Notes: a model not told the origin generated them from the letters alone. 64,000 nucleotides of DNA from Kluyvera cryocrescens NBRC 102467 (GCF_001571285.1 NZ_BCTM01000011.1:1-64000); one strand, 5' to 3'; counted from the first letter of the stretch, positions 17,928 through 29,716 are shown. Made by a program: numbers and translations.

Positions 17928-19213
17928 TAGTTGCTCAGAATTTTAACGTAGGCGCTTGCGCGCTGTTCCTGCATCCAGGTGGCCGCTTCTTCAGAGAACT
18001 TACGGTTCATCAGCATACGATAAGCACGATCTTTCTGTGCGGCATCGGTGCGGTCAACGTTACGCGTATCCAGCAGTTGAATCAGGTGCCAGCCGAAGGA
18101 AGAGTGAACCGGGCCGCTCATCTGGCCTTTGTTCAGTTTCATCAGCGCATCGCGGAATGACGGATCGTAAATATCCGGCGTTGCCCAGCCTAAGTCACCG
18201 CCCTGGTTAGCAGAACCGGGATCCTGAGACAGCTCTTTAGCCGCTTTCTCAAAGGTGGTTTTGCCGCTGCGGATATCCGCTGCAACCTGTTCCAGCTTCG
18301 CACGCGCCTGGTCGTCGGTCATGATTGGCGACGGTTTCAGCAGAATGTGGCGAGCGTGAGTTTCCGTTACCGAAATGCTCTGAGTCTGGCCGCGCATGTC
18401 GTTAATTTTCAGAATATGGAAACCAACACCGGAGCGGATTGGACCCACGATATCGCCTTTTTTCGCCGTGCTCAGCGCCTGGGCGAAGATCGCCGGCAGT
18501 TCCTGAATACGACCCCAGCCCATCTGGCCGCCTTTCAGCGCCTGCTGGTCTGCAGAATAGGTGATAGCGAGTTTACCGAAGTCGGCACCGTTACGCGCCT
18601 GCTCGACGATAGATTCGGCCTGGCTTTGCGCTTCGTTAACCTGATCGGAGCTTGGATTTTCCGGCAGTGGCACCAGGATATGGCTCAGATTCAGCTCAGT
18701 GCTGGCGTCGTTCTGGGTACCAATCTGATTGGCCAGGGCGTCAACTTCCTGCGGCAGCACGGTAATGCGGCGACGCACTTCGTTGTTACGCACTTCAGAA
18801 ATCAGCATCTCTTTGCGGATCTGATTGCGATAGGTGTTGTAGTTCATCCCATCGTAGGCCAGACGGCTGCGCATCTGATCCAGCGTCATGTTGTTCTGCT
18901 TGGCGATGTTGGCGATAGCCTGATCGAGCTGCTCGTCAGAAACCTTAACGCCCATTTTCTGCCCCATCTGCAGGATAATCTGATCCATGATCAGACGCTC
19001 CAGAATCTGGTGGCGCAGGGTTGCGTCGTCCGGCAGCTGTTGACCAGCCTGGCCAGAGTTCATTTTGACGGACTGCATCAGACCATCAACGTCGCTCTCG
19101 AGTACGACGCCATTATTTACGACGGCTGCAACTTTATCGACAACCTGTGGGGCAGCGAAGCTGGTATTCGCAACTAAGGCGATACCGAGAAGCAGCGTTT
19201 TCCAGTTCTTCAT
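17927..19213 (-). CDS. surA: Periplasmic chaperone / peptidyl-prolyl isomerase SurA
   Basis: A 428-residue periplasmic chaperone that carries unfolded outer-membrane proteins, including LptD, to the BAM complex. Residues 1-20 are a Sec signal peptide ending NTSFA before APQVVDK. After the N-terminal chaperone domain come two parvulin-type PPIase domains, roughly 171-272 and 282-382 ([20 protein letters not shown]). It lies 53 bp behind lptD; the pairing of client and chaperone in one operon is conserved in enterobacteria. Confidence 0.96.
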   Translation of the reverse strand: MKNWKTLLLGIALVANTSFAAPQVVDKVAAVVNNGVVLESDVDGLMQSVKMNSGQAGQQLPDDATLRHQILERLIMDQIILQMGQKMGVKVSDEQLDQAIANIAKQNNMTLDQMRSRLAYDGMNYNTYRNQIRKEMLISEVRNNEVRRRITVLPQEVDALANQIGTQNDASTELNLSHILVPLPENPSSDQVNEAQSQAESIVEQARNGADFGKLAITYSADQQALKGGQMGWGRIQELPAIFAQALSTAKKGDIVGPIRSGVGFHILKINDMRGQTQSISVTETHARHILLKPSPIMTDDQARAKLEQVAADIRSGKTTFEKAAKELSQDPGSANQGGDLGWATPDIYDPSFRDALMKLNKGQMSGPVHSSFGWHLIQLLDTRNVDRTDAAQKDRAYRMLMNRKFSEEAATWMQEQRASAYVKILSN

Positions 19214-19266
19214 ACTTTTTCCATTTCAATTAACCGCAATGCGGATTATGTGTCTAACCAGTGACA

Positions 19267-21633
19267 TTACAGCGAGCTTTGGTACGGCATGATATTGGAA
19301 CGCAGCATCTGCTGGGTACCCAGACCGTAGTTAGAGCTCAGACCACGCAGCTCAATGCTGAAGCCGATGGAGTTATCATATTTGGAGCGACCACCCGTGT
19401 TGTTGCTGTTGTAGTCCCAACCGTTGAGCTTACGCTCGTAGCCAACGCGGATCGCATAGCAGCAGGAGTTATACTGCACGCCAAGCATCTGATCGGCCGA
19501 GCTATGGGTGTTGGTGTCAAAGTAGTACGCACCCACCACGGACCAGCGGTCGACGATTGGCCAGCTTGCCGTTGCGCCAACTTGCGAGATCCCTTCCCGG
19601 TACTGCTCGGCCGTTGAGTAAGTTGGCAGCGTGGCCTGAATATACTCTGGGCTGGCGTAGCGGTAGGTCAACTGCACTAAACGCTCGTCGTCCTGGCGGT
19701 ATTCAATCGCTGAGCTGCTGGTCGAGATGTTGTTCAAACGAGTATCGTACTGAATCCCGCCGCGCAGGCCCCACTTGTCGCTGATGCGCCAGTAGGTATC
19801 ACCCGCCCATACCAGTGAGCCCGTTTTGTCGTCTTTCTCCCAGTTTACGTTGTCATCACCGGTGCGAGACTCGGTGAAATAGTAGATTTGACCAACGGAA
19901 ACGTTAAAACGTTCAACGGCAGCGTCATCATAAATACGTGATGTGACACCGGTCGTGATTTGGTTTGCCGACGCAATACGGTCGAGGCCGCTGTAGCTGC
20001 GGTCGCGGAACAGGCCCGAGTAGTCAGACTGCAGGAATGTCGAGTCGTAGTTGTTGATTTTGCTCTGGTCACGGTACGGGATGTACAGGTACTGCATCCG
20101 CGGTTCCAGAGTCTGGGTATAGCCCGGCGTCAGCTCAACATCGCGCTCAAAGATAAGCTTACCGTCAACTTTGAGCTGTGGCATGGTGCGGTTAACCGAA
20201 CCGGCCAACTGATTTACGTTATCCGTATCGCGGTTGTAGCTGTCGATATTAGTCTGGTCATAGTGCGTGGCCAGCAGCTTCGCTTCGGTATTGAGACTCC
20301 CCCAGCGGTTGCCTAATGGCAGGCTGATGGTTGGCTCCATATGCACACGCGTAGCTTCTGGCATGCTGCTGTTACTGTTGACGAACTTCACCGCCTGCGC
20401 GTACAGGTGGGTATCAAACGGGCCCAGGTCGTTCTTGTAGACGTTAACGTCCAGCTGCGGCTCAGCGGAATAAGAGTTGCTGTTGGCGCGGTCAAAGACC
20501 TGGAACTGTTTGGATGACACGGTGGCGTCAAAGTTCTGTACCGCATAGCCAACGCTCAGTTTCTGCGTGGCGTAGCCGTCGGTACTGGAACCGTACTTGG
20601 AATCGAAGTCGTTGAAATAGTCTGGATCGCTGACTTTGGTGTAGTCGGCGTTGAAGCGCCACACCTGATCCATCACCCCGGCATGACGCCAGTAGAACAG
20701 CCAACGACGGCTGTTATCATCGTTCGGGTGATCGTTTGAGTAGACCTTATCTGATGGCAGATAATCGAGCTCAAACAGGCCTTCACCGGCCTGAGTCAGG
20801 TAACGGAATTCGTTCTCCCACATGACGCCACCACGCTTGTCCATATAGTGCGGCGTCAGGGTTGCGTCCATGTTTGGCGCAATGTTCCAGTAGTACGGCA
20901 GCGAGAATTCGAAGTGGTTTGAGCTGCCGTATTTGGCGCTTGGGATCAGGAAGCCTGAGCGACGCTTGTCGCCTACCGGCAGCTGCAGGTACGGGCTATA
21001 GAAAACCGGCACTGGGCCGATTTTGAAGCGGGCGTTCCAGATTTCTGCCACTTGCTCTTCGCGATCGTGGATCACTTCGCTACCGACTACGCTCCAGGTG
21101 TTAGAACCCGGAAGACAAGAGGTAAAGGTGCCGTTTTCCAGAATGGTGTAGCGGTTTTCGCCGCGCTGTTTCATCACGTCGGCGCTGCCGCGGCCCTGGC
21201 GGCCGACCATCTGGTAGTCGCCTTTCCAGACGTTGGTATCTTTGGTGTTCAGGTTTGACCAGGCTTTTGGCCCTTTCAGGATCACCTGATTATCGTCATA
21301 GTGGACGTTACCGAGTGCATCAACGGTACGAACCGGCGTGGGCTGGCCATCGGCCTGTTTCTGATGCAGCTGAACTTCATCCGCCTGTAGGCGGCTATTG
21401 CCCTGATTAATATCAACGTTGCCTTTAAAAACGGCGTTGTCAGGGTAGTTGCCGTCGGCATGATCGGCCGTAATGGTGACGGGCTGCTCGTTAGTTTTGC
21501 CGCTCACGAGCGGGCGATCGTAACTCGGGACGCCAAGCATACATTGTGATGCGAGATCCGCAGCCAATCCCTGCTGGCTGTACAAGGCGCTGGCGATCAT
21601 GGTCGCGAGGAGAGTGGGAATACGTTTTTTCAT
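19267..21633 (-). CDS. lptD: LPS-assembly outer membrane protein LptD
   Basis: A 788-residue outer-membrane protein that with LptE inserts lipopolysaccharide into the outer leaflet. The start at 21633 gives [25 protein letters not shown], a clean 24-residue signal peptide; an in-frame ATG 24 bp upstream would add MTEQQIQR before it. The N-terminal OstA domain ([18 protein letters not shown]) is followed by the 26-strand barrel. Cysteines C39 (QCML), the C-terminal CC pair (NSCCYA) and SCLPG supply the disulfides needed for function. First gene of its operon, divergent from djlA. Confidence 0.95.
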   Translation of the reverse strand: MKKRIPTLLATMIASALYSQQGLAADLASQCMLGVPSYDRPLVSGKTNEQPVTITADHADGNYPDNAVFKGNVDINQGNSRLQADEVQLHQKQADGQPTPVRTVDALGNVHYDDNQVILKGPKAWSNLNTKDTNVWKGDYQMVGRQGRGSADVMKQRGENRYTILENGTFTSCLPGSNTWSVVGSEVIHDREEQVAEIWNARFKIGPVPVFYSPYLQLPVGDKRRSGFLIPSAKYGSSNHFEFSLPYYWNIAPNMDATLTPHYMDKRGGVMWENEFRYLTQAGEGLFELDYLPSDKVYSNDHPNDDNSRRWLFYWRHAGVMDQVWRFNADYTKVSDPDYFNDFDSKYGSSTDGYATQKLSVGYAVQNFDATVSSKQFQVFDRANSNSYSAEPQLDVNVYKNDLGPFDTHLYAQAVKFVNSNSSMPEATRVHMEPTISLPLGNRWGSLNTEAKLLATHYDQTNIDSYNRDTDNVNQLAGSVNRTMPQLKVDGKLIFERDVELTPGYTQTLEPRMQYLYIPYRDQSKINNYDSTFLQSDYSGLFRDRSYSGLDRIASANQITTGVTSRIYDDAAVERFNVSVGQIYYFTESRTGDDNVNWEKDDKTGSLVWAGDTYWRISDKWGLRGGIQYDTRLNNISTSSSAIEYRQDDERLVQLTYRYASPEYIQATLPTYSTAEQYREGISQVGATASWPIVDRWSVVGAYYFDTNTHSSADQMLGVQYNSCCYAIRVGYERKLNGWDYNSNNTGGRSKYDNSIGFSIELRGLSSNYGLGTQQMLRSNIMPYQSSL

Positions 21634-21816
21634 ACGTTGTATTTGTTGTTCCGTCATCTATAGCATTGCGGCTTGCAAACGGTCAGAGACTAACGTACTC
21701 ATCGTTATCACGCTAGTTTTATCCTGCCCGTTCTCGCCAGAGGTGTTATGCACGGCATTGAATGACAGGTATGATAATGCATATTTTAGCCGCTGGCATG
21801 ACGATTTGGGGAGTAT

Positions 21817-22641
21817 ATGCAGTATTGGGGAAAAGTGATTGGTGTGGCCGTCGCTCTGATGATGGGCGGAGGGTTTTGGGGCGTTGTCCTCGGGCTGCTC
21901 GTGGGTCACATGTTTGATAAGGCGCGAAGCCGTCGCATGAACTGGTTTGCTAACCAACAGCAGCGTCAGTCGCTGTTCTTTGCAACCACGTTTGAAGTGA
22001 TGGGCCACCTGACCAAATCGAAAGGGCGCGTGACCGAAGCGGATATTCATATCGCCAGTCTGTTTATGGACCGTATGAATTTGCATGGTGAATCGCGTAC
22101 CGCAGCTCAGCAGGCGTTTCGCGTTGGCAAGGCTGACAACTACCCGCTGCGCGAGAAAATGCGTCAGTTCCGTAGCGTCTGTTTCGGCCGTTTCGACCTG
22201 ATCCGGATGTTTCTTGAAATTCAGATTCAGGCGGCGTTTGCTGACGGTTCATTGCATCCGAACGAGCGCGATGTGCTGTACGTGATTGCCGAAGAGCTGG
22301 GGATTTCCAACGCCCAGTTCGATCAGTTCCTGCGCATGATGCAGGGCGGCGCGCAGTTCGGCGGCGGCTACCATCAGCAGTCGCAGTCTGGCAACGGTGG
22401 CGGCTGGCAGCAGGCGCAACGAGGCCCAACGCTGGAAGATGCCTGCAACGTGCTCGGCGTGAAGCCCGATGATGATGCAACAACCATTAAGCGCGCTTAC
22501 CGTAAGTTAATGAGCGAACATCACCCGGATAAGCTGGTGGCCAAAGGGTTACCGCCGGAGATGATGGAAATGGCGAAGCAGAAAGCCCAGGAAATTCAAA
22601 AGGCGTACGAGCTGATTAAAGAACAGAAGGGGTTTAAGTAA
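21817..22641 (+). CDS. djlA: Co-chaperone DjlA
   Basis: A 274-residue DnaK co-chaperone anchored by a single N-terminal membrane helix ([23 protein letters not shown]) with a glycine-rich dimer interface. The TerB-like middle domain is followed by a Gly/Gln-rich linker and a C-terminal J domain with the HPD tripeptide (SEHHPDKLV). In E. coli it affects the Rcs envelope stress system. It is divergent from lptD and monocistronic, ending in a REP cluster. Confidence 0.95.
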   Translation: MQYWGKVIGVAVALMMGGGFWGVVLGLLVGHMFDKARSRRMNWFANQQQRQSLFFATTFEVMGHLTKSKGRVTEADIHIASLFMDRMNLHGESRTAAQQAFRVGKADNYPLREKMRQFRSVCFGRFDLIRMFLEIQIQAAFADGSLHPNERDVLYVIAEELGISNAQFDQFLRMMQGGAQFGGGYHQQSQSGNGGGWQQAQRGPTLEDACNVLGVKPDDDATTIKRAYRKLMSEHHPDKLVAKGLPPEMMEMAKQKAQEIQKAYELIKEQKGFK

Positions 22642-22651
22642 GCGTTTGAGC

Positions 22652-22730
22652 GTCGCCGGATGGCGGTCTGTGTCTTATCCGGCCTACGCAGAAGGGTAGG
22701 CCGGGCAAGCGAAGCGTCCTCGGATAAGGG
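22652..22730. repeat. REP/BIME element between djlA and rluA
   Basis: A repetitive extragenic palindromic cluster. GCCGGAT (22655-22661) pairs with ATCCGGC (22677-22683); GGCCTAC (22681-22687) pairs with GTAGGCC (22696-22702); and an inverted partner ends in CGGATAAGG. The sequence follows the enterobacterial REP consensus. It lies between convergent djlA and rluA, where REPs usually protect 3' ends or end transcription. Confidence 0.85.
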
Positions 22731-22735
22731 CTTCG

Positions 22736-23395
22736 TTAAAAATCGACGGGTGCCTTAAACGTCATGCTAGTGCCAAATTCCGGATGGGTAATAGTCAGCG
22801 TCTGTGCATGCAGCTGCAGGCGGGGAGCCATCGCCAACGCTTCCGGGGTTGCGTAGAAACGGTCGCCCAGAATCGGATGCCCCAGCGCCAGCATATGCAC
22901 GCGCAGCTGGTGGGAACGTCCGGTAATCGGTTTTAGCAGCACGCGGGCAGTATTATCCGCCGCGTACTCCAGTACCTCATATTCGGTTTGCGCCGACTTC
23001 CCGGTTTCATAACATACTTTCTGCTTTGGCCGGTTCGGCCAATCACAAATCAGCGGTAAATCCACCAGACCTTCCTGCGGCTGCGGGTGTCCCCAAACGC
23101 GAGCCACGTACTGTTTCTTCGGCTCACGTTCGCGGAACTGGCGTTTTAGCTCACGTTCAGCCGCTTTGGTCAGGGCCACTACGATGACGCCGCTGGTTGC
23201 CATATCGAGGCGGTGCACGGACTCTGCCTGTGGAAAATCACGCTGGACGCGCGTCATAACGCTGTCTTTATGCTCTTCCTGACGGCCGGGCACGGACAAC
23301 AGGCCGCTCGGCTTGTTGACCACCATGATATGGTCATCCTGATAAAGGATGACCAGCCATGGATCCTGTGGCGGAAAGTAGTTTTCCATTCCCAT
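22736..23395 (-). CDS. rluA: 23S rRNA U746 / tRNA U32 pseudouridine synthase
   Basis: A 219-residue pseudouridine synthase, the same length as E. coli RluA, acting on 23S rRNA position 746 and position 32 of several tRNAs. The catalytic aspartate is D64 in HRLDMATSG. KPITGRSHQLRVHM and GHPILGDRFYA are the other family motifs. It lies 12 bp behind rapA in the same orientation. Confidence 0.95.
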   Translation of the reverse strand: MGMENYFPPQDPWLVILYQDDHIMVVNKPSGLLSVPGRQEEHKDSVMTRVQRDFPQAESVHRLDMATSGVIVVALTKAAERELKRQFREREPKKQYVARVWGHPQPQEGLVDLPLICDWPNRPKQKVCYETGKSAQTEYEVLEYAADNTARVLLKPITGRSHQLRVHMLALGHPILGDRFYATPEALAMAPRLQLHAQTLTITHPEFGTSMTFKAPVDF

Positions 23396-23407
23396 CGCGG
23401 GCTCCTG

Positions 23408-26314
23408 TTACTGGTGAGTGACGACGATAAGACGCAGCGCGTCCAGACGCCATCCCGCCTGTGACAGGCTTTCCATCACCTGCTGACGGTTGCTTTCAAT
23501 CGCCGAGAGTTCATCGTCGCGAATGTTTGGGTTCACCGCTTTCAGCGCTTCCAGACGCGACAGTTCAGCGCTGAGTTTTTCATCAGCTTCCTGACGTGCA
23601 CCATCAATCAGCGCCTGCGCAGCTTTGGCAATCTGCCCTTCGCCCAGTTGCAGAATAGCGTGCACGTCCTGCTGTACCGCATTCACCAGTTTACTGCCGG
23701 TGTGGCGGTTGACCGCGCTGAGCTGGCGGTTGAAGGTTTCAAATTCAACCTGCGCGGCGAGGTTGGTGCCGTTCTTGTCCAGCAGCATACGCACCGGCGT
23801 AGGTGGCAGGAAGCGATTAAGCTGCAGTTGTTTCGGCGCCTGCGCTTCGACCACGTAAATCAGTTCAACCAGCAGAGTACCGACCGGCAGCGCCTTGTTT
23901 TTCAGCAATGAAATGGTGCTGCTCCCGGTGTCGCCGGAAAGGATCAGATCCAGGCCATTGTGAATCAGCGGGTGTTCCCAGGTCAGGAACTGTGCGTCTT
24001 CGCGGGACAGCGCGACATCACGCTCGAAGGTTACGGTGCAACCATCTTCCGGCAGCCCTGGGAAGTCCGGCACCAGCATATGGTCGGACGGCGTCAGCAC
24101 GATCAGGTTTTCACCGCGGTCATCCTGGTTGATGCCGACAATGTCGAACAGGTTCATGGCAAAGGCGATAAGGTTGGTATCGTCATCCTGCTCTTCAATG
24201 CTTTCCGCCAGGCGCTGGGCTTTCTCGCCGCCGTTGGAGTGAATCTCCAGCAGGCGGTCACGGCCCTGTTCCAGCTGTGCCTTCAGCGCTTCATGCTGTT
24301 CGCGGCAGTCTTTAATCAGCTCGTCAAAACCGTCGGTATTTTCCGGTGCTGCCAGGTAGCCGATTAGGCGATCGTGAACGCTGTCGTAAATGGTACGGCC
24401 GGTTGGGCAGGTGTGCTCGAACGCGTCCAGACCTTCGTGGAACCAGCGCACCAGTACGGACTGAGCGGTTTTCTCGAGGAACGGCACGTGGATTTGAATA
24501 TCGTGCGCCTGACCAATACGGTCCAGACGGCCGATACGCTGCTCCAGCAGGTCCGGGTTGAAGGGCAGGTCGAACATCACCAGATTGCTGGCAAACTGGA
24601 AGTTACGGCCTTCAGAACCGATTTCCGAACACAGCAGAACCTGAGCGCCGCTGTCTTCTTCGCCAAACCACGCGGCAGCGCGGTCGCGTTCGATAATCGA
24701 CATACCTTCATGGAATACCGCCGCGCGGATGCCTTCGCGTTCGCGCAGAACCTGCTCAAGCTGCAGTGCGGTGGCGGCTTTGGCGCAAATCACCAGTACT
24801 TTTTGAGAACGATGCGCGGTCAGGTAGCCCATCAGCCACTCAACGCGCGGATCGAAGTTCCACCAGGTACCGGTATCGCCTTCAAATTCTTGATAAATCT
24901 GCTCCGGATACAGCATGTCGCGAGCGCGTTCTTCAGCGCCTTTACGGGCACCCATAATGCCGGATACCTTAATCGCCGTCTGATACTGTGCCGGCAGCGG
25001 CAGCTTGATGGTGTGCAGTTCGCGTTTCGGGAAGCCTTTCACCCCGTTACGGGTGTTACGGAACAGCACGCGGCTGGTACCGTGGCGATCCATCAGCATG
25101 GAGATCAGCTCCTGGCGCGCGGCTTCTGCACCTTCGCGATCGCTGTTGGCGGTTTGCAGCAGCGCTTCAATATCCTGCTCGCCAATCAGTTCACCCAGCA
25201 TGTTCAGATCATCGTTGCTGAGTTTGTTACCGGCCAGCAGCAGCGCGACGGCGTCAGCAACCGGACGATAATTATTTTGTTCTTCAACGAACTGTGCGAA
25301 ATCGTGGAAGCGGTTCGGGTCAAGCAGTCGCAGACGTGCGAAGTGGCTCTCCATACCCAGCTGCTCCGGCGTTGCGGTCAGCAGCAGGATGCCCGGCACG
25401 CGCTCGGCCAGTTGTTCAATAGCTTGATACTCGCGGCTTGGCGCCTCTTCACTCCACACCAGGTGGTGCGCTTCATCGACCACCATCAGATCCCACTCGG
25501 CATCACACAGGTGTTCGAGGCGCTGTTTGCTACGGCGCACGAAGTCCAGCGAGCAGATCACCAGCTGTTCGGTTTCAAACGGGTTATAGGCATCGTGCTG
25601 GGCTTCGGCGTAGCGCTCGTCATCAAACAGCGCAAAGCGCAGGTTGAAGCGGCGCAGCATTTCGACCAGCCACTGATGCTGCAGGGTTTCTGGCACGATA
25701 ATCAGCACGCGCTGTGCCGCACCGGACAGCAGCTGTTGGTGCAGGATCATCCCGGCTTCAATGGTTTTACCCAGACCGACTTCATCCGCCAGCAGTACGC
25801 GCGGGGCGTGACGGCGGCCAACGTCATGGGCGATATTGAGCTGGTGCGGGATCAAACTGGTGCGCTGACCGCGCAGGCCGCTCCACGGCATGCGGTACTG
25901 TTCGCTTTGATATTTACGCGCGCGGTAGCGCAGCGCGAAACGATCCATACGGTCAATCTGGCCGGCAAAAAGACGGTCCTGCGGTTTGCTGAACACCAGC
26001 TTGCTGTCAAGCAGCACTTCGCGCAGCATCACGTTCTCTTCTTCGGTGTCCTGGCGGGTACCGATGTACGCCAGCAGACCATTTTCTTCTTTAACTTCAT
26101 CAACGAGCAACTGCCAGCCTTCATGGCTTGTGATCGTGTCGCCGGGATTGAACATTACGCGGGTCACGGGGGAGTCACTACGAGCGTACAGACGATTCTC
26201 TCCGGTTGCGGAAAAGAGCAGGGTGACGGTTCGTGCATCCATTGCAACAACAGTACCAAGTCCCAATTCGCTTTCTGTATCGCTGATCCAGCGTTGACCA
26301 AGTGTAAAAGGCAT
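23408..26314 (-). CDS. rapA: RNA polymerase-associated ATPase RapA
   Basis: A 968-residue Swi2/Snf2 ATPase bound to RNA polymerase that frees stalled enzyme for recycling. Two N-terminal Tudor-like domains are followed by the ATPase core: Walker [14 protein letters not shown] with K183, the DEAH box [15 protein letters not shown], and later [11 protein letters not shown] (motif VI). A Spacer and C-terminal domain follow. Same length as E. coli RapA (968). First gene of rapA-rluA; the 130 bp before it holds no clear landmark. Confidence 0.96.
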   Translation of the reverse strand: MPFTLGQRWISDTESELGLGTVVAMDARTVTLLFSATGENRLYARSDSPVTRVMFNPGDTITSHEGWQLLVDEVKEENGLLAYIGTRQDTEEENVMLREVLLDSKLVFSKPQDRLFAGQIDRMDRFALRYRARKYQSEQYRMPWSGLRGQRTSLIPHQLNIAHDVGRRHAPRVLLADEVGLGKTIEAGMILHQQLLSGAAQRVLIIVPETLQHQWLVEMLRRFNLRFALFDDERYAEAQHDAYNPFETEQLVICSLDFVRRSKQRLEHLCDAEWDLMVVDEAHHLVWSEEAPSREYQAIEQLAERVPGILLLTATPEQLGMESHFARLRLLDPNRFHDFAQFVEEQNNYRPVADAVALLLAGNKLSNDDLNMLGELIGEQDIEALLQTANSDREGAEAARQELISMLMDRHGTSRVLFRNTRNGVKGFPKRELHTIKLPLPAQYQTAIKVSGIMGARKGAEERARDMLYPEQIYQEFEGDTGTWWNFDPRVEWLMGYLTAHRSQKVLVICAKAATALQLEQVLREREGIRAAVFHEGMSIIERDRAAAWFGEEDSGAQVLLCSEIGSEGRNFQFASNLVMFDLPFNPDLLEQRIGRLDRIGQAHDIQIHVPFLEKTAQSVLVRWFHEGLDAFEHTCPTGRTIYDSVHDRLIGYLAAPENTDGFDELIKDCREQHEALKAQLEQGRDRLLEIHSNGGEKAQRLAESIEEQDDDTNLIAFAMNLFDIVGINQDDRGENLIVLTPSDHMLVPDFPGLPEDGCTVTFERDVALSREDAQFLTWEHPLIHNGLDLILSGDTGSSTISLLKNKALPVGTLLVELIYVVEAQAPKQLQLNRFLPPTPVRMLLDKNGTNLAAQVEFETFNRQLSAVNRHTGSKLVNAVQQDVHAILQLGEGQIAKAAQALIDGARQEADEKLSAELSRLEALKAVNPNIRDDELSAIESNRQQVMESLSQAGWRLDALRLIVVTHQ

Positions 26315-26444
26315 ATGCGTTCGGCTCTATCTTTAATAAATTGCAGGCAATATCCATCCACCACCTAAAGGAAGGCGGCGAGTGAATGAGGTCCAGGAAT
26401 GGAAAGGGCGCTATGGTACTGGATGGCGAGACGTTAGTCACCTG

Positions 26445-28802
26445 TCAAAATAGACCCAGTTGCCCCGTCACTATTGTAGCAAAATCGTCGTCGACAAAGG
26501 GGAGAATTCCTTCGGCAACGGGGGCTAATTGTTTTGTCAGGTAGTGATCGTAATCCAGCGGTGATTGCTGGTAAGCCAGTGGCTCTGGGCCGTTAGTGGT
26601 CCAGACGTAGCGGATACTGCCGCGCTGCTGGTACTGCTGCGGACGCCCAAGCCGCACGTTGTGTTCATCAGCAAGACGAGCGGCGCGCACGTGCGGCGGG
26701 ATATTGCGCTGATACTCCGCCAGCGGGCGGCGCAGCTGCTTACGATAAACCAGCTGATCGTCGAGCTCGCCGGCCATCAGTTTATCAATGGTATCGCGAA
26801 TGAATTCCCGGTATGGCTCGTTGCGGAAAATGCGTAAATAGAGCGCCTGCTGAAACTGCTGTGCCAGCGGCGTCCAGTCGGTGCGCACGGTTTCCAGCCC
26901 TTTGTACAGCATGCGCTGTTTATCACCTTCCTGAATCATCCCGGCGTAGCGTTTTTTACTGCCGGTATCCGCCCCGCGAATGGTTGGCATCAGGAAGCGG
27001 CAAAAGTGGGTTTCAAACTCCAGCTCCAGCGCGCTGGTCAGGCCGCTTTTGTGTAGTTCATCGGCCCACCACTGGTTAACAAACGCGACCAGCGAGCGGC
27101 CGATTTCAGCGGCCTTTTCTTCTTCGTGGGCGCCTTTGAGCCAGACAAAGGTGGAGTCGGTATCGCCGTAAATGACATCGTAGCCCTGCGACTCAATCAG
27201 CGCTTTGGTCTGGCGCATGATCGCATGCCCACGCATGGTGATCGACGAGGCCAGGCGTGGATCGAAAAAGCGGCAGGCGCTGGTGCCGAGCACGCCATAA
27301 AAGGCGTTCATGATGATCTTCAGCGCCTGCGACAACGGTTTGTTGTGCTGACGCTTGGCCTCATCACGGGCGTGCCAAATCTGGCTGACGATCCCCGGCA
27401 GACAGTGTTTATCGCGGGAGAACCATGCGTCGAGAAAGCCTTCCGTACTGTGCTGTTGCTCAGGATGGGCCATCCCTTCAATCAGGCCAACCGGGTCGAT
27501 CAGGAATGAGCGAATGATCGACGGATACAGGCTTTTGTAGTCGAGCACCAGCACGGAATCATACAGTCCGGGGCGCGAGTCCATGACGTAGCCGCCGGGG
27601 CTGGCCTGCGGAGGAACTTCGCCAAGGTTGGGTGCCACATAGCCGAGGCGATGCATGCGCGGAAAATAGAGGTGGCTAAAGGCGGCGACCGAGCCGCCGT
27701 GTCTGTCGGCCGCCAGTCCATTGACCGTGGCGCGCTCCAGCAGGAATGGCATGATTTCCGTTTTGTGGAAAATACGCGTCACCAGCTCGCAGTCTTTCAG
27801 GTTATAGGTGGCAAGCGCGGGCTTATCTTCGGCGAAACGGCGGTCAATTTCGTCCATTCTGTCCCATGGGTTGTCGATAGCTTTGCCTTCGCCCAATAAT
27901 TCACGAGAGACATTTTCCAGAGAAAAGGAAGAGAAGCTCCAGAAAGCGGACTTCAGCGCCTCAATGCCATCGATAATTAACCGCCCGGCGGCTTGGGCGA
28001 AGAAGACGCCATTTTTAAAGCCGTGCTCGCGCCACTCCAGTTCGCTGCCGCCGCGTCCAAGACGCAGCGGAACCTGATAGCGTTCGGCGCTTTTTTGCAG
28101 CACCCGAAGATCAAACTGCACCACGTTCCAGCCGATCAGCACATCCGGATCGTGCTCGGCAAACCAGGCGTTGAGCTTTTCCAGCAGCAGCGGGCGGCTG
28201 GCAACATATTCGAGATGAAAATCGACCTGTGGCTGCTGCTCCGGGGGGGAACCGAGCATATAGACGGTGCGCTGGCCACAGCCTTCAAGGCCGATGCAGT
28301 ACAGCTCGCCGTGACGGCTGGTTTCGATATCCAGCGATACCCACTTCAGCGGGGGGCGATAGTCGGGATTTGGCTTCATCCGCGCCTGGCGAAGGATATT
28401 TCCGTGCATATCACCTTCGACCCACACCGGTGCAGTGATAAATCGCTCCATCAGGTAGCGCTCTGGGGGCCGGATATCAGCTTCATAGACGGTAATGCCG
28501 TTTTCGCGCAATAGCTTTTCCAGCCGCATCAGTTGGCGATGGGCCCGACAGTAAAGGCCAAAAACCGGCTGACGATGAAAATCTTTGAGCGTGAGCGAAG
28601 CAAAACGCAGGCCATTTTCGCCATGTAGCAGACGTTCAACCTGCGCACGCTGGGATTCGGGGATAAACGCCACGGATTCTTGCGGCGGCAGCGTGACCTG
28701 TAGCGGGCCGCTATCGGTCGCCAGCCAAAAGGTCAGCTCCGTGCCCTGCGGCGTATCCCGCCAGTGACGGGTGAGTAGAAAACCTGCTTGTGGCTGCGTC
28801 AC
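26445..28802 (-). CDS. polB: DNA polymerase II
   Basis: A 785-residue family B polymerase with proofreading, part of the SOS response and of replication restart past damage. The exonuclease motif is [11 protein letters not shown]; polymerase motifs are [12 protein letters not shown] and [14 protein letters not shown] follows. The start is GTG at 28802, giving [18 protein letters not shown], as the E. coli gene also starts with GTG. A near-consensus LexA box lies about 55 bp upstream. Its E. coli neighbour araD is here separated by an additional gene. Confidence 0.95.
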   Translation of the reverse strand: MTQPQAGFLLTRHWRDTPQGTELTFWLATDSGPLQVTLPPQESVAFIPESQRAQVERLLHGENGLRFASLTLKDFHRQPVFGLYCRAHRQLMRLEKLLRENGITVYEADIRPPERYLMERFITAPVWVEGDMHGNILRQARMKPNPDYRPPLKWVSLDIETSRHGELYCIGLEGCGQRTVYMLGSPPEQQPQVDFHLEYVASRPLLLEKLNAWFAEHDPDVLIGWNVVQFDLRVLQKSAERYQVPLRLGRGGSELEWREHGFKNGVFFAQAAGRLIIDGIEALKSAFWSFSSFSLENVSRELLGEGKAIDNPWDRMDEIDRRFAEDKPALATYNLKDCELVTRIFHKTEIMPFLLERATVNGLAADRHGGSVAAFSHLYFPRMHRLGYVAPNLGEVPPQASPGGYVMDSRPGLYDSVLVLDYKSLYPSIIRSFLIDPVGLIEGMAHPEQQHSTEGFLDAWFSRDKHCLPGIVSQIWHARDEAKRQHNKPLSQALKIIMNAFYGVLGTSACRFFDPRLASSITMRGHAIMRQTKALIESQGYDVIYGDTDSTFVWLKGAHEEEKAAEIGRSLVAFVNQWWADELHKSGLTSALELEFETHFCRFLMPTIRGADTGSKKRYAGMIQEGDKQRMLYKGLETVRTDWTPLAQQFQQALYLRIFRNEPYREFIRDTIDKLMAGELDDQLVYRKQLRRPLAEYQRNIPPHVRAARLADEHNVRLGRPQQYQQRGSIRYVWTTNGPEPLAYQQSPLDYDHYLTKQLAPVAEGILPFVDDDFATIVTGQLGLF

Positions 28803-28856
28803 GCTCTGCTCTTTGTCAGTAAACCCTGCCCAAGTATAGCATGAATGCTACAGGGG

Positions 28857-28876
28857 ATATGGGATTATATACAGTA
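28857..28876 (-). promoter_or_regulatory. Candidate LexA box upstream of polB
   Basis: Read on the polB strand this is TACTGTATATAATCCCATAT. The left half (TACTGTATATA) is perfect for the LexA consensus CTG-N10-CAG; the right half has CAT in place of CAG. The polB gene (dinA) is SOS-controlled in E. coli. The box also falls just after the end of the unknown gene at 28902. Confidence 0.55.
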
Positions 28877-28901
28877 TTTATAGGTTGGTTATAAGCTGTA
28901 T

Positions 28902-29570
28902 TTACTTCCTTTTCAATGTGTCAATGAGGGGAGAAATCATCTGTGCTCTTAGCGCCTCTTTGTCGCCGCGGCCCGCATATTTGATATCAGGGTGCGCATA
29001 GCGGTTCATTTCGCGGGCAATATCCAGCATGGCATTGCCATAGCGGCGCCCTTTCGTCATTTCATTTTCCTGCTCAATTACCTGCACCATGATATCCATG
29101 GTGGAATTGAGCATAACCTCGAGCTCACACTTCATTTTGGGCAAAATGCTTTTCACCTGCGCGAGCACCGCGGCTTTGGCATCTTCCATAACATCCTGAT
29201 CAATAACGTAGTTAGAAACCAATTGAACGGTGATTTTGTCTACCATCCGAGAGAAATTTTTGAAGAGGATCCCATCGCTGCAAATGCGGGGCAGATTCTT
29301 AAGGAAGGAGAAGTAATTATTGCCATCATAATCAAGTAGCGAGCCGTATTTGTCTTGAGTGAGCTCGGTGTAGGCATAGATAGCTTTTTTAGGGCCGCGT
29401 ACTTTTGATTCGGCGATAACCAGGTGACGCGTTTCAGGATCGTAGGCGACAACGTCAATATCACTCCAGCCACCATTTTCGGTTTGATAGGCAAATCGAA
29501 CCCGGGTCCAATAATCTTTTAACAACCAATAAGATTCAATAATTCCTTCCGAGACCATAACTTCAGACAT
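28902..29570 (-). CDS. Unknown protein with PD-(D/E)XK nuclease-like N-terminal motif
   Basis: A 222-residue protein that I do not recognise. The N-terminal 70 residues fit the PD-(D/E)XK nuclease fold: E8/E12 in a first helix, then a strand with D37-I-D39-V-V-A, a turn, and the strand VIAE54-S-K56, so the order E-D-ExK is complete. The rest is mostly helical and charged, with no further motif seen. There is no signal peptide or membrane helix. The start at 29570 has AAGGT upstream. Base composition is AT-richer than polB and araD on either side. It occupies the polB-araD junction, which in E. coli has no gene, so it is probably an acquired orphan. A perfect 19-bp palindrome lies at 29624-29642 in its promoter region. 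Nuclease activity is inference. Confidence 0.7.
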   Translation of the reverse strand: MSEVMVSEGIIESYWLLKDYWTRVRFAYQTENGGWSDIDVVAYDPETRHLVIAESKVRGPKKAIYAYTELTQDKYGSLLDYDGNNYFSFLKNLPRICSDGILFKNFSRMVDKITVQLVSNYVIDQDVMEDAKAAVLAQVKSILPKMKCELEVMLNSTMDIMVQVIEQENEMTKGRRYGNAMLDIAREMNRYAHPDIKYAGRGDKEALRAQMISPLIDTLKRK

Positions 29571-29623
29571 GAGTGAGACCTTAATATGAGTATTTAGACA
29601 TATGAAGCGAGCGTATGCCGTAA

Positions 29624-29642
29624 CAACTTAAATATTAAGTTG
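29624..29642. promoter_or_regulatory. Palindrome CAACTTAA-ATA-TTAAGTTG upstream of the unknown gene
   Basis: A perfect 8-bp inverted repeat with a 3-bp centre, centred about 63 bp upstream of the unknown gene's start codon, in AT-rich DNA. Shape and position suggest an operator for a dimeric regulator; there is no regulator gene next to it. Confidence 0.4.
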
Positions 29643-29716
29643 ATTTTACGACGCTTTAGCAGTGCTAAATAAGTCCAGGAATCAGGTAGGGAAGGGATTT
29701 AAAAATAGATTGTTAT

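Noticed and set aside
21658-21816. Sigma-E promoter before lptD
   Set aside because: A TCTGA-like -10 could be placed but the matching GAACTT -35 was too poor to claim.
24374-26368. Long plus-strand open frame (664 codons) opposite rapA
   Set aside because: It is the antisense of a full-length, clearly recognised rapA in high-GC DNA; its translation has no known domain and no ribosome site.
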